Positions 34,259-43,787 of a stretch of 64,000 nt of DNA are shown here, in pieces. Position 1 is the stretch's first letter. The number at the start of each line of letters is the position of its first letter. Below the pieces are notes generated by a model, which saw nothing but the letters and a program-made list of their open reading frames with translations, had not been told where the DNA came from and did no database searches. Source of the stretch: Alphaproteobacteria bacterium AO1-B (GTDB lineage: Bacteria > Pseudomonadota > Alphaproteobacteria > Rhizobiales > Stappiaceae); assembly GCA_001890945.1 (NCBI GenBank), contig MLAX01000002.1, positions 806,001-870,000 of the forward strand, given 5' to 3'. The position numbers were made by a program, and so were the translations under genes.

Positions 34259-35335
34259 ATGAAATTCAAATCGACTCTAACCGGCCTGTTGGCGGCAACA
34301 ATGCTTGCCAGTGCGGGCGCGGCACAAGCTGAAACACTCCGGCTTCTAACCTGGGGATCCTATGCTCCGGATGAACTCATCCAGAAATTCGAAGCCGAAT
34401 ATCCTGATATCAAGGTCGAGGTGACTTTCTCCAACAACGAGGAAATGATCGCCAAACTGCGCGCCACCGGCGGTGCTGGTTTTGACCTCGCTCAGCCGAG
34501 CCATGACCGCATCTACGCGGCACAGCTGGAATACGACATCTACAAGCCGCTTGATCTTTCCAAAATCGACACGGACGTGATGGAAGCCAAGCTTCTGGAT
34601 GGCGTTAAGGAAAACACGACCATTGACGGCGAAGTCTATGCTGTTCCGCACCAATGGGGCACATCCGGTCTGATGGCTGACAAGACCAAAGCGCCGGATT
34701 TCAAGGGCTGGGGCGATCTTTGTGACCCGGCTTACAAGGGCAAGACTTCCATGCGCCTGAAGCGCACGATCTTGCTTGGTACCGCGTTCTCCATGGGCGA
34801 AAACCCGTTCGACGCTTACTCCGATCTTGAGAAGTACCAGGGCATTCTCGACAAGGTTGCCGACAAGCTCATCGAGTGTAAGGCCAACATCAAAGCCTAC
34901 TGGAAGGGCGGCGACGACCTCAGCGCTATGATGCTATCTGGCGAAATCGTGGCCTCGGAAACCTGGGATTCAACCGCTTACAAGTTGTTTGACCAGAACC
35001 CGAACATCACCTTCATTCCGCCGGAAACAGGAGCTTTAGCCTGGATCGACACGTTCGCATTGCCGCGCAAGAGCAAGGCCGATGATGCAGCCTACAAGTG
35101 GATCAACTTCGTCCTGCGTCCGGAAAACGTGACCCTGATGTCTGCTAGCACCGGTGCGATTGCAGCTGTGAAGGGCGGCAAGGACCTCCTGCCGGAAGAC
35201 AAGAAAGCAGCTGTGAATGCGGCCTTCACCGATGCCGACATCGACAACCTGAAGTTCTTCGCCAACATTCCTCCGGGCGTGGAAGACATGGAAGGTAAAA
35301 CCTTGGAGAAAATCAAGGCAGCGACAGGCGGCTAA
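34259..35335 (+). CDS. Polyamine-type ABC transporter substrate-binding protein (PotD-like)
   Basis: A 358-residue periplasmic binding protein with a signal peptide (about residues 1-24, end AQAET) followed by LRLLTWGSYAPDELIQKFEAEY, the family start (visible pattern LxLLxWxxYxPDxLIxxFE). It delivers a ligand to the PotABC-like permease. PotD-type proteins bind polyamines, but related ones bind other amines or osmolytes. A GGGAGG ribosome site precedes the ATG. It is first in the importer-oxidase cluster, followed by a hairpin that may raise its expression relative to downstream genes. Confidence 0.92.
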   Translation: MKFKSTLTGLLAATMLASAGAAQAETLRLLTWGSYAPDELIQKFEAEYPDIKVEVTFSNNEEMIAKLRATGGAGFDLAQPSHDRIYAAQLEYDIYKPLDLSKIDTDVMEAKLLDGVKENTTIDGEVYAVPHQWGTSGLMADKTKAPDFKGWGDLCDPAYKGKTSMRLKRTILLGTAFSMGENPFDAYSDLEKYQGILDKVADKLIECKANIKAYWKGGDDLSAMMLSGEIVASETWDSTAYKLFDQNPNITFIPPETGALAWIDTFALPRKSKADDAAYKWINFVLRPENVTLMSASTGAIAAVKGGKDLLPEDKKAAVNAAFTDADIDNLKFFANIPPGVEDMEGKTLEKIKAATGG

Positions 35336-35355
35336 ACAACCGGCCACTTAATATA

Positions 35356-35386
35356 TTGGCGGCAACAGAACAAAAGCTGCCGCCAA
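35356..35386 (+). promoter_or_regulatory. Intra-operon hairpin after the binding-protein gene
   Basis: A perfect 9-bp inverted repeat (TTGGCGGCA and TGCCGCCAA) with a 13-base loop, 20 bp after the binding-protein stop. No T run follows, so it is more likely an mRNA-stabilising or attenuating hairpin than a full terminator. This arrangement is common between binding-protein and permease genes. Confidence 0.6.
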
Positions 35387-35484
35387 TTGGCCAATTTGCC
35401 GTAGAGCCTAGGCCTAATTCTCGGGGGATGCCGCCATACGGTGTCCCCCCACCTTTCTTCACTTCTCCAGAAGCGTCCAAAACA

Positions 35485-36606
35485 ATGACAAATACTCCCC
35501 AATACGACCTTGAATGCGCCGGTGTGACCAAGAACTTCGGGTCCTTCCAGGCTGTCAAAGGCGTCTCCTTCGACATCCCAAGCGGTTCGTTCTTTTCCAT
35601 TCTTGGTCCATCCGGCTGTGGCAAAACCACTTTGATGCGTATGATTGCGGGATTTGAGGAGCCAACATCAGGCGACATCAAGATCAAGGGCAGGTCCGTT
35701 CTCGGAACGCCGCCGAACAAGCGGAACGTCAAGATGGTGTTCCAGCATCTGGCCCTGTTCCCGATGATGAACGTCTATGAAAACATCGCTTACGGTTTGC
35801 GCTGCACCGGCATGAACAACGCGGACATTAAAACGAAAGTTCACGATGTCCTGGAGCGGATTGCGCTTCCCGATGTCGCGGAACGCGAAATCCATCAATT
35901 GTCCGGTGGTCAAAAGCAGCGGATCGCGATTGCCCGCTGCATGGTGCTCGACCCGGACGTTTTGCTCCTCGATGAACCGCTCGGCGCGCTCGATCTGAAG
36001 CTGCGTGAAGCCATGAAAATCGAGTTGAAGCTGCTGCAACACCAGTTCAACACCACGTTTATCTACATCACGCACGACCAATCCGAAGCGCTGGTGATGT
36101 CCGACAACGTCGCCATCATGAATCAAGGCGAGTTTGAGCAGATCGGCACCCCGCAAGAGCTTTATCATCAGCCCAAAACCGCTTTTGTTGCGGGATTTGT
36201 TGGTGACAGCAACCGGTGGACCGGAACAGTCAAGTCAAGCGACGGAACCGGCGGCAAGGTCGAAACCTCCCAAGGCCTGCCAATGAACTTCTCCGCAGCT
36301 GGCCAGAACACAGTCGCGGAAGGCTCCAAGGTTGACATCTTCGTGCGGCCGGAATTCATCCACACGGTCCGGGCATCGGAAAGCGGTACCGGTGGAGTTG
36401 ATGGCGACAACCAAATGGACGGCGTCGTCGACAGCCTTCTCTTCAACGGCGCCAACAGCCGGGTTCTTGTGCGCTCCGGAAATGGAGAGCTGATTGAATC
36501 TGATGTCACGCTGACCGGCCACAATGACATCAAACCGGGTGAAGAGGTTCGCCTGGTCTGGTCATCGAAGCAGGCCATGTGCTTTGCACACGAGGAGCGT
36601 GCCTGA
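35485..36606 (+). CDS. ABC transporter ATPase (PotA-like)
   Basis: A 373-residue ATPase. Walker A is GPSGCGKTT (residues 41-49). The signature is LSGGQKQR, Walker B is LLLDEPLGALD, and the switch His is in YITHDQSEAL. The C-terminal part of about 120 residues is a TOBE domain. It energises uptake by the adjacent permeases. The ATG at 35485 lies in a region without a strong ribosome site, but it fits the domain start; longer in-frame TTG or ATG starts would add an odd Pro-rich extension. The stop shares a base with the next start. Confidence 0.93.
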   Translation: MTNTPQYDLECAGVTKNFGSFQAVKGVSFDIPSGSFFSILGPSGCGKTTLMRMIAGFEEPTSGDIKIKGRSVLGTPPNKRNVKMVFQHLALFPMMNVYENIAYGLRCTGMNNADIKTKVHDVLERIALPDVAEREIHQLSGGQKQRIAIARCMVLDPDVLLLDEPLGALDLKLREAMKIELKLLQHQFNTTFIYITHDQSEALVMSDNVAIMNQGEFEQIGTPQELYHQPKTAFVAGFVGDSNRWTGTVKSSDGTGGKVETSQGLPMNFSAAGQNTVAEGSKVDIFVRPEFIHTVRASESGTGGVDGDNQMDGVVDSLLFNGANSRVLVRSGNGELIESDVTLTGHNDIKPGEEVRLVWSSKQAMCFAHEERA

Positions 36607-37472
36607 TGCAAAAGGACATCAAACGTCTCTCTTTGATCCTCTTGTTTGCACCTTTTGCGCTTTGGATCATCCTTCTGATCATTCTGCCGCATATCGGTAT
36701 GGTGATCTTGTCGCTCAAGGAAAAAGTAGCGCCGCGGGTCTACGAGTACAGCTTCGCCAACTACCTGGAGTTCATCAACGAACCGATCTACTGGAACACG
36801 CTTCTCCGCACCGGGTCGATGTCCCTTCTGGTGACGGCGTTGGCGCTGCTGATCGGTTTCCCTATCGCCTACTACATCGCGAAGATCGCCGGACCTCGGG
36901 CGCGCGGCGGGCTCTTTTTGCTCTGCCTTATCCCGCTTTGGGTGAGTGACCTGATCCGCTCGTTTGGCTGGATTCTTCTTCTGCGGGAAACCGGCGTGAT
37001 CTCCAGTTTTCTTGTCTGGACCGGCGTTATCGGAAGCCCGGTTGAGTTCCTTTACAACGACGTCGCGGTGATTATCGGCCTCGTCTACACCGTCATCCTA
37101 TTCATGATCGTACCGCTCGTTTCCACCCTCGACGGGATGGACAACTCCATGATCGAGGCAGGCTACAATCTCGGTGGCAACGGCTTCACCGTGCTGCGCA
37201 AGATCATTGTGCCCTATGCGATGCCAGGCATCGTTGCCGGCTGCATCGTGACGTTCATGCTGACAGCCGGGTCGTACCTCACGCCGATCCTGCTTGGCGG
37301 CAAGAATTCCAGCTGGTTCACGGAGCAGATCTACAACCAGTTCATCACCCGGTTTAACTGGGAAGGCGGCGCGGCCTTCGGTATGTTGCTTTTGCTGTTC
37401 ACATCCATCGTCATCTGGCTCGGCTTGAAGCTGAGTGGTCAGACGCTGGCCAACACCGTTGCCAAGAGCTGA
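36606..37472 (+). CDS. ABC transporter permease (PotB-like)
   Basis: A 288-residue permease with about six membrane helices. The conserved loop motif is DGMDNSMIEAGYNLGGNGFTVLRKIIVPYAMPG (landmark EAGYNLGGNGF), which contacts the ATPase. Its start overlaps the ATPase stop (TGATG). It partners with the downstream permease. No anomalies. Confidence 0.93.
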   Translation: MQKDIKRLSLILLFAPFALWIILLIILPHIGMVILSLKEKVAPRVYEYSFANYLEFINEPIYWNTLLRTGSMSLLVTALALLIGFPIAYYIAKIAGPRARGGLFLLCLIPLWVSDLIRSFGWILLLRETGVISSFLVWTGVIGSPVEFLYNDVAVIIGLVYTVILFMIVPLVSTLDGMDNSMIEAGYNLGGNGFTVLRKIIVPYAMPGIVAGCIVTFMLTAGSYLTPILLGGKNSSWFTEQIYNQFITRFNWEGGAAFGMLLLLFTSIVIWLGLKLSGQTLANTVAKS

Positions 37473-37483
37473 GGAGGACGATC

Positions 37484-38341
37484 ATGCTTGCGACAAACAA
37501 GACAACGCCGTTCCTCGTTGGATACCGGCTCTATGTACTGGCCTTCTTCATCTTTCTGGCTGCTCCACTGATTTCAGCCGGTGCCTTTGCCTTCAACGAC
37601 AGCTTGTTCCCGGCGTTGCCGTGGCAAGGCTTCACACTGGACTGGTTCTTCTCCGACACTGAACCGAAGCTTGGCATGTTCCATGACCGGCGGCTGCTTC
37701 AAGGGCTCTACTATTCGTTCGTGATAGCGATCTTTGTGGCAGCACTGTCGGTGTTCGTCGGCACGACCAATGCCTTCCTCTTTGTTCGCGGAGATTTTCC
37801 AGCCAAAAACTTCTTTTACATTCTCATGGTCGTTCCGCTGGTCATCCCGGGTGTTATCCTCGGTATCTCGATCCTGGTTCTTGCCAGCGACACGGCGAAC
37901 TACATGGAGAACCAGTTCGACCTGGAACTGGAGTTCCTGCGGCCGGGCATGCTCTTGGTGGTTTTGGGCCAGTTCTCCTTCATTGCGACAATCACCTCTC
38001 TGGTGATCACCGCCCGGTTGAAGAAGTTCGATGAAACCATGGAAGAGGCCGCGTTCAATCTCGGCGCCAGCCGGGCCCGGGTGCTTCGCACAATTACCCT
38101 GCCCTTCCTGCGGCCGGCGATGATTGCTGCAGGCATCGTTGCCTTCCTGGTGTCGTTTGAAAACTTCAACACGACGCTGTTCCTGGTCGGCTCCGAGGCT
38201 CCGCTCACCATCACCATGTATGACCGCATGGCCAAGGTTGGATCGACACCGGTTCTTAACGCGGTCTCGTTCTTCCTGATGGTTGGCTCTGGCCTGCTGG
38301 CGCTCCTGTCCATCCTAGTCCAGCGTGACAAGAACGCTTAG
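37484..38341 (+). CDS. ABC transporter permease (PotC-like)
   Basis: A 285-residue second permease. The EAA-type loop reads ETMEEAAFNLGASRARVLRTITLPFLRP (landmark EEAAFNLGASRARVLRTI). It is 11 bp after the first permease, with a GAGGAGGA ribosome site before the ATG. The two permeases form the heterodimeric channel. The GMC oxidoreductase follows 12 bp later, so uptake and oxidation are cotranscribed. Confidence 0.93.
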   Translation: MLATNKTTPFLVGYRLYVLAFFIFLAAPLISAGAFAFNDSLFPALPWQGFTLDWFFSDTEPKLGMFHDRRLLQGLYYSFVIAIFVAALSVFVGTTNAFLFVRGDFPAKNFFYILMVVPLVIPGVILGISILVLASDTANYMENQFDLELEFLRPGMLLVVLGQFSFIATITSLVITARLKKFDETMEEAAFNLGASRARVLRTITLPFLRPAMIAAGIVAFLVSFENFNTTLFLVGSEAPLTITMYDRMAKVGSTPVLNAVSFFLMVGSGLLALLSILVQRDKNA

Positions 38342-38353
38342 AGCGGAGACACC

Positions 38354-39976
38354 ATGGCTGAGTTTGACTTTGTCATCGTCGGTGCCGGTTCTGCCGGTGC
38401 CGCCGTCGCAGACCGCTTGTCTGAAAGCGGCAAGTATTCGGTCTGCGTGCTGGAGGCTGGCGGCTCGGATCTAAACTTCTGGATCTGGGTGCCAGTCGGC
38501 TACGGCAAGGCGTTCTACAACAAGCACATCAACTGGATGTACTACACCCAGCCGGATCAGGGCTTAAACAACCGCGAAGGGTATTGGCCGCGCGGCAAGG
38601 TGCTTGGCGGGTCCAGCTCAATCAATGCCATGGTCTATATCCGCGGCCAGCACGCGGATTTCGAAGACTGGAAAGCCATGGGCAATCCGGGCTGGGGTTG
38701 GGATGATGTCCTGCCCTACTTCAAACGCTCAGAAACCAACGACGCTGGCGCCGATGACTTCCGCGGCGGTGACGGCCCGCTGCATGTTTCCAGCGTGGAC
38801 AAGCATGCGCATCCGCTGTGCCAGAATTTCTTCCGGGCCAGCGAACAGGCCGGTTTCAAGTCCAACCCGGATTTCAACGGCGCGGACCAGGAAGGCGTCG
38901 GTCACTACCAGATCACGACCCGTGGCGGCTTTCGCATGTCGACGGCCCGGGCGTACCTGTCACGTGCGAAAAAGCGGCCGAATGTCACCATCCTGACGAA
39001 AGCGCACACCAAGCGTGTCCTTCTGGATGGCGACCGGGCGACCGGTGTGGTCTACGACAGGAATGGCGGCGAGCAGACAGTCACTGCGCGCCGCGAGGTT
39101 ATCCTGAGCGCGGGAGCCATCAACTCACCGCAGATCCTGATGCTCTCCGGCATCGGAGACGGTGCAGACCTTCAAGCTAAGGGTATAGAGCCCAAGGTCC
39201 AGAGCGCAGCCGTCGGCAAGAACATGCAGGACCACCTCGGCCTTGACTATCTCTACAAGTCCAAGGTGCCGACCCTGAACCAGCAGCTTTACCCATGGTG
39301 GGGCAAGCTGGCCCAGGGCATCCGGTATGTTCTGACCCGTGGCGGCCCGCTCTCCATCAGCCTCAATCAGGGCGGCGGGTTTGTGAAGAGCAATCCGGAG
39401 TGCGAGCGGCCGAACATGCAGCTCTACTTCTCCCCGGTCAGCTACACCAAGGCGCCGAAGGGACAACGGCCGCTGATGAACCCGGATCCTTTCGCTGGTT
39501 TCCTGTTCGGAATGCAGCCGACACGGCCAACCAGCCGCGGGCATGTTGAGCTGAAGTCTTCAGATCCATACCAGGGATTGGCCATCCAACCGAACTCCTT
39601 GAGCACAAATCATGATTGCAAGGAGATGATCGAGGGATGCCGCTTGCTGCGGAAGATCGCGGCGAGCCCGGCACTTCAGGAAGTCATCGAGACGGAAATG
39701 ACACCCGGCCCGGAGGTTCAAACAGACGAACAGATGCTGGATGATGTCCGCAACCGCTGCTCGACAGTTTTCCACCCAGTCAGCACGTGCCGGATGGGGC
39801 CGGACAGGTCGGACAATGTCGTGGATCCGCGTTTGAGGGTTTACGGTGTCGAGGGCTTGCGTGTTGTCGATGCCTCTATTTTTCCGACAGTCACATCCGG
39901 CAACACGAATGCCCCGGCGATCATGGTCGGCGAAAAAGGCGCAGATCTTATTCTGGAAGACGCCAGGTCAGCATAA
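38354..39976 (+). CDS. GMC-family FAD oxidoreductase (choline dehydrogenase-like)
   Basis: A 540-residue GMC flavoprotein. The N-terminal Rossmann motif is VIVGAGSAGAAVADRLSE (residues 6-23). The first GMC signature is RGKVLGGSSSINAMVYIRG, and the C-terminal catalytic region contains FHPVSTCRMG with the active-site His. It oxidises an alcohol to an aldehyde, and choline is only one possible substrate. Betaine genes (betB, betI) are not adjacent, though an aldehyde dehydrogenase lies at 29542. Operon context suggests it acts on the imported compound or a derivative. Confidence 0.92.
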   Translation: MAEFDFVIVGAGSAGAAVADRLSESGKYSVCVLEAGGSDLNFWIWVPVGYGKAFYNKHINWMYYTQPDQGLNNREGYWPRGKVLGGSSSINAMVYIRGQHADFEDWKAMGNPGWGWDDVLPYFKRSETNDAGADDFRGGDGPLHVSSVDKHAHPLCQNFFRASEQAGFKSNPDFNGADQEGVGHYQITTRGGFRMSTARAYLSRAKKRPNVTILTKAHTKRVLLDGDRATGVVYDRNGGEQTVTARREVILSAGAINSPQILMLSGIGDGADLQAKGIEPKVQSAAVGKNMQDHLGLDYLYKSKVPTLNQQLYPWWGKLAQGIRYVLTRGGPLSISLNQGGGFVKSNPECERPNMQLYFSPVSYTKAPKGQRPLMNPDPFAGFLFGMQPTRPTSRGHVELKSSDPYQGLAIQPNSLSTNHDCKEMIEGCRLLRKIAASPALQEVIETEMTPGPEVQTDEQMLDDVRNRCSTVFHPVSTCRMGPDRSDNVVDPRLRVYGVEGLRVVDASIFPTVTSGNTNAPAIMVGEKGADLILEDARSA

Positions 39977-39988
39977 GGAACGAGCAGC

Positions 39989-41284
39989 ATGGGAAGCGAT
40001 GTGTTTGCGGCGGACTACAAGACAACGCCCTATTGGCAAGACATTGCGCCCAAGGTTTCTCTGCCCGAACAGGAGCTCCCAAGCGAAATTGATGTCCTGA
40101 TTATCGGGGCTGGCTACACCGGCTTGAACGCAGCACTACAGACCGCCTCCGAGAAGCTGGGCACGCTGGTGATCGATGCCGAACACCCCGGTTGGGGCTG
40201 CAGTCTCAGAAACGGCGGCCAGCTCTCAACGAGCCTGAAGCCCTCATTTAGCGCATTGTCGGGACGCTACGGAAAGGAACTGGCAACCGCGCTTTGCCAG
40301 GAAGGCCAAGCGTCTCTCGATTACATGCACCAGCTTTCAGCGGACGGTCTGGATATGGGGTTGAAGGAGGTCGGCCGGTTTCACGGGGCCCACAAGCCGC
40401 ATCTTTACGACAAGCTCGCAAAGGAAGCTGCAACGGGGCATCCGGTTTGGAAGCCAGACGCCTTCATGGTTTCAAAGGAAGACATGGCCTCTGAGCTTCG
40501 CACGGAGGCCTATTACGGCGGCATCGTCTTCCCGCATCATTGCAGCGTTGATGTCTCAAAATATCATCCGGCACTCCTGAAGCGGGTCCTGGAAACCGGC
40601 GCTCACGTCATTGGCAATTGCCGGGCTTTGTCTTTGGATCGGACCGGATCTGGTTTCAAGGTACTGACCGAACGCGGGGAGATCCGCGCCGGGAAGGTCA
40701 TACTGGCCACTAACGGCTATTCCGGCCCCCTGTCGCCATGGCATCAGCGCCGGGTCATTCCGATCGGGTCTTATGTCATTGCGACCGAAGAGCTGCCGAC
40801 AGATCTCGTGGATCGTCTGTTTCCAACGGACAGGATCCTCTCTGATACACGGAAGCTGGTCTATTATTACCGGCTGTCGCCGGACCGGAAGCGCGTTCTG
40901 TTTGGCGGCCGCGTCTCCTTGAGCGAGACCGATCCCCGCAGCAGCGCGGTTAAGCTGCACCAGGACATGTGCGCCCTCTTCCCGGAACTGCGGCCGTTCA
41001 AGGTCAGTCACGGCTGGATGGGATTTGTCGGCTATACGTTCGACACGCTCGCCCACTGCGGCGAAGACAAGGGCCTGTTCTTCGCAAATGGCTACTGTGG
41101 GTCGGGTGTCGGCATGGCGAGTTATCTGGGCATGCGCATTGGCCGCAAGGCAGCCGGGCGGGAGACTGCACCGTCGGCCTTTGAGATGATCCCCAACCCG
41201 ACACGCCCGTTCTACACCGGCAATCCCTGGTTTCTGGCACCCTCGGTCATGGTCTACCGGATCCGTGACCGGCTGGGTCTCTAG
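39989..41284 (+). CDS. FAD-dependent amine oxidase (PuuB/DAO family)
   Basis: A 431-residue DAO-family flavoprotein. The FAD-binding motif is VLIIGAGYTGLNAALQ (about residues 36-51), and the family motif SLRNGGQLST follows at about residue 74. The C-terminal part has GYCGSGVGMASYLGM. Related to gamma-glutamylputrescine oxidase and other secondary amine oxidases, it releases an aldehyde and an amine. With a polyamine-type importer upstream, an amine substrate is likely. It is the last gene of the cluster. Confidence 0.9.
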   Translation: MGSDVFAADYKTTPYWQDIAPKVSLPEQELPSEIDVLIIGAGYTGLNAALQTASEKLGTLVIDAEHPGWGCSLRNGGQLSTSLKPSFSALSGRYGKELATALCQEGQASLDYMHQLSADGLDMGLKEVGRFHGAHKPHLYDKLAKEAATGHPVWKPDAFMVSKEDMASELRTEAYYGGIVFPHHCSVDVSKYHPALLKRVLETGAHVIGNCRALSLDRTGSGFKVLTERGEIRAGKVILATNGYSGPLSPWHQRRVIPIGSYVIATEELPTDLVDRLFPTDRILSDTRKLVYYYRLSPDRKRVLFGGRVSLSETDPRSSAVKLHQDMCALFPELRPFKVSHGWMGFVGYTFDTLAHCGEDKGLFFANGYCGSGVGMASYLGMRIGRKAAGRETAPSAFEMIPNPTRPFYTGNPWFLAPSVMVYRIRDRLGL

Positions 41285-41344
41285 GGAGGTCAAAAATCCC
41301 CGCTGTTATACGCTAACGGCAACGCTTATTGGCCCAAAAATCAA

Positions 41345-41400
41345 GTTTTGCATTTTCCGGAGCGGCTTTCTCAAAATCGAAAACGGGCTCATGCAAAACT
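41345..41400 (+). promoter_or_regulatory. Pair of TTTTGCA elements upstream of the RTX gene
   Basis: GTTTTGCATTTT at 41345-41356 and, inverted, AGTTTTGCATG at 41390-41400. They lie about 165 and 115 bp before the predicted start of transcription. The same element is found in pairs upstream of the alg44-like and SGNH genes, so they may be binding sites for an enhancer-binding activator. Confidence 0.45.
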
Positions 41401-41483
41401 GTAAAACCGCTCGCGTCCAAATCTACACCGCCGCTATCTCATTGAAATAATTAATTTCTTACATGAACATTCTGTAAGGTTAA

Positions 41484-41499
41484 TGGCCCATTCCCTGCA
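41484..41499 (+). promoter_or_regulatory. Sigma-54-like promoter of the RTX gene
   Basis: TGGCCC-N5-CTGCA, with the -24 GG and -12 GC exactly 12 bp apart as in the TGGCAC-N5-TTGC consensus; only the -12 T is changed to C. Transcription would start near 41510, leaving a leader of about 37 bases with an AAGGAGACAGG ribosome site. Confidence 0.55.
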
Positions 41500-41546
41500 A
41501 CTGCCTCCCTCGATTGCGTCCTTCGTAAGAAATAAGGAGACAGGAA

Positions 41547-43772
41547 ATGGCAAGTTTGCCCGCAACACGTCCCATGATCGGGACGGATGAAGACGATACA
41601 CTTGTCGGCACCCGGCATTCGGACGTCATGTCCGGTCGCTTTGGGGATGACGTGATGTCCGGCAACAACGGAAATGACGAAGTCTGGGGTGGCACCGGGG
41701 ACGATATCCTCTACGGCAACAACGGCAACGACATCCTCTACGGCTCCGGTGGACCGGATCTGGTTGAAGTTACCGGCATTGAGATCGTGGATGATCATCC
41801 GGTGTCTGTCGTGTTCGAAGGTGAAACAGCCGGCTATCGAAACACTTTCGGCGACTACAAGATCCAGGAAGATGGACTGATCACAGACGTCGAGATCTTG
41901 TGGCCCAATGCCTCGTTGCAAGGAAGCGGCGGCAATTTGATCCAAGGTGAAAGCCGGGAATACCTGGATGTCCAGGCCGGTGACACGCTCGGTTTCTTCA
42001 TTATCTCCAATGGCTACAGCCTGAACAATGGCTATCAGGGCTTGGACCTGGACGTTCGGCAGGAAGGCGAAAACGCACCTCAGTTGATGTTCAAGGATGC
42101 GGATGGCAACCAAGCCACCATCCACAGTGACGGTCCGCGGCTATATCATATCGCGGCGGACGGCACGGAGACGATGATCCGCACCAACCCGTATCATACC
42201 GCGGCTTTCGGCGAGACCGTTGATCTGAATCCGGATGGCATACTGCACACCACCGGCGTCCTGAAAGCCGATGCCGGAACAATCACGCTCGGGTTTGAAG
42301 ACCTTTACAACGGCGGTGACCGGGACTTTGACGACAGTGTCTTCACAGTCGATATCGGGGTGCAAAACGCACTGGTTCTCAATGCGCATTATCAGCAAGA
42401 CGACAGCGGCACCGATCCGGACCCAAGCCATGAAGGTATCGGCAGCCCCGTTGTCGAAATCGAACGGTCTGACAACGACATCCTTGTCGGTGGCGACGGC
42501 TCCGACGAGTTGCATGGCCGGTCCGGCAACGACGATCTATCCGGCAACAATGGCCACGACGATCTGCATGGCGGGTCCGGGGACGATAATCTAAAGGGCA
42601 ACTCCGGAGAGGATGACCTTTATGGCAACTCCGGCAACGACACTTTGAACGGAGGCAACCACAACGACAAACTGAACGGCAACAACGGTAATGATGCCCT
42701 GTACGGGGAAGCCGGCAACGATGAGATGATCGGCGGCACCGGTGACGACATGCTCGACGGCGGCAACGGCGATGACAGCCTCATTGGCGGCTCGGGCGTC
42801 GACAACCTCAGTGGCGGCTACGGCAATGACGAACTCAAAGGTGGTGCTGGCGACGACACGCTTGATGGCGGCAACGATGACGACGTTCTGGTTGGCGGCT
42901 CCGGTGCTGACACGATGATCGGCGGCTACGGAAATGATGATCTGAAAGGTGGTGCCGACAACGACACCATGGATGGTGGCCATGGAGATGACAGTCTCAT
43001 TGGTGGCTCAGGCGATGACATCATGACCGGAGGTGCTGGCGCGGATGTACTGAAAGGCGGCTCCGGCAACGACGAACTGAGTGGTGGCAGCCATGACGAC
43101 GAACTGTATGGCGGTCATGGGGACGATAGGTTCTATGGCGATGCCGGCAACGACATGCTGCATGGCGGCCGGGGCAACGACACCGTTGATTACTCCGCCT
43201 TTGATGTGGATCTCTCCATATCCCTTCACAACAAAAAGGCTCATGGTCTTGAGATCGGCACCGATACCATCAAGTTCATCGACAACATTGTGTCCGGCGG
43301 CGGGGATGACATCCTGAAGGGCTCGAGAGACGCCAACGTGATCGAAGCCGGTGCCGGTGACGACACCATCCGCTCCCTCCAGGGCGCTGACACACTCACA
43401 GGAGGTGAAGGCAGCGATACGTTTGTCTACCGGTCTTATGACCTGTCAGGTGGCACAGACACGATCACGGATTTCCTGATCGGCACTGACAAGATCGACC
43501 TGAGCCAAATGCTCCACTCTTTGATCTCCTATGTCACCGAAGCCGTGAATAGCGAGAATGGTGAAGGCAGCGGCGGTTCAAGCGAGCCAGGCACGACGAC
43601 CATCGACTATTCAGCCGCGCTTGCGCGCCTGGACGTCGATGTGGCTGGCGAAGACTTGACCCTCCTGATCGACCGCCAGGGCAACGATGCCTATCAGGAG
43701 GTCTGCACGCTGATCGGTGTCGGCAATCAGACAGTGTCGGCCCTGCACGACAACGACTGCTTCATCCTCTAA
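41547..43772 (+). CDS. RTX calcium-binding repeat protein with DUF4114 domain
   Basis: A 741-residue acidic, secreted-type protein without a signal peptide. An N-terminal run of RTX nonapeptides (about residues 10-70) is followed by a DUF4114-like domain (about residues 75-275; landmark LGFEDLYNGGDRDFDDSVF). Many further GGxGxDxLx-type repeats fill about residues 310-620. The C-terminus (FVYRSYDLSGGTDTITDF) resembles type I secretion ends. It should bind calcium outside the cell and may associate with the polysaccharide made by the neighbouring genes. It has no catalytic epimerase module. A terminator and the alg44-like promoter follow. Confidence 0.88.
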   Translation: MASLPATRPMIGTDEDDTLVGTRHSDVMSGRFGDDVMSGNNGNDEVWGGTGDDILYGNNGNDILYGSGGPDLVEVTGIEIVDDHPVSVVFEGETAGYRNTFGDYKIQEDGLITDVEILWPNASLQGSGGNLIQGESREYLDVQAGDTLGFFIISNGYSLNNGYQGLDLDVRQEGENAPQLMFKDADGNQATIHSDGPRLYHIAADGTETMIRTNPYHTAAFGETVDLNPDGILHTTGVLKADAGTITLGFEDLYNGGDRDFDDSVFTVDIGVQNALVLNAHYQQDDSGTDPDPSHEGIGSPVVEIERSDNDILVGGDGSDELHGRSGNDDLSGNNGHDDLHGGSGDDNLKGNSGEDDLYGNSGNDTLNGGNHNDKLNGNNGNDALYGEAGNDEMIGGTGDDMLDGGNGDDSLIGGSGVDNLSGGYGNDELKGGAGDDTLDGGNDDDVLVGGSGADTMIGGYGNDDLKGGADNDTMDGGHGDDSLIGGSGDDIMTGGAGADVLKGGSGNDELSGGSHDDELYGGHGDDRFYGDAGNDMLHGGRGNDTVDYSAFDVDLSISLHNKKAHGLEIGTDTIKFIDNIVSGGGDDILKGSRDANVIEAGAGDDTIRSLQGADTLTGGEGSDTFVYRSYDLSGGTDTITDFLIGTDKIDLSQMLHSLISYVTEAVNSENGEGSGGSSEPGTTTIDYSAALARLDVDVAGEDLTLLIDRQGNDAYQEVCTLIGVGNQTVSALHDNDCFIL
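42470..43200 (+). repeat. Block of RTX nonapeptide repeats
   Basis: A tandem array of 27-bp units coding for GGxGxDxLx-type peptides (for example GGSGDDNLKG and GGTGDDMLDG), with many near-identical codons such as GGC-AAC-GAC. It forms a calcium-binding beta-roll in the protein. Such arrays are prone to copy-number change by recombination. Confidence 0.85.
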
Positions 43773-43787
43773 GCAACTCAAAAGACC

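Noticed and set aside
41358-41411. Inverted repeat GAGCGGCTTT / AAAACCGCTC as a terminator of the oxidase operon.
   Set aside because: No T run follows, the loop is over 30 bases, and it surrounds the TTTTGCA elements. A role in regulation is as likely.
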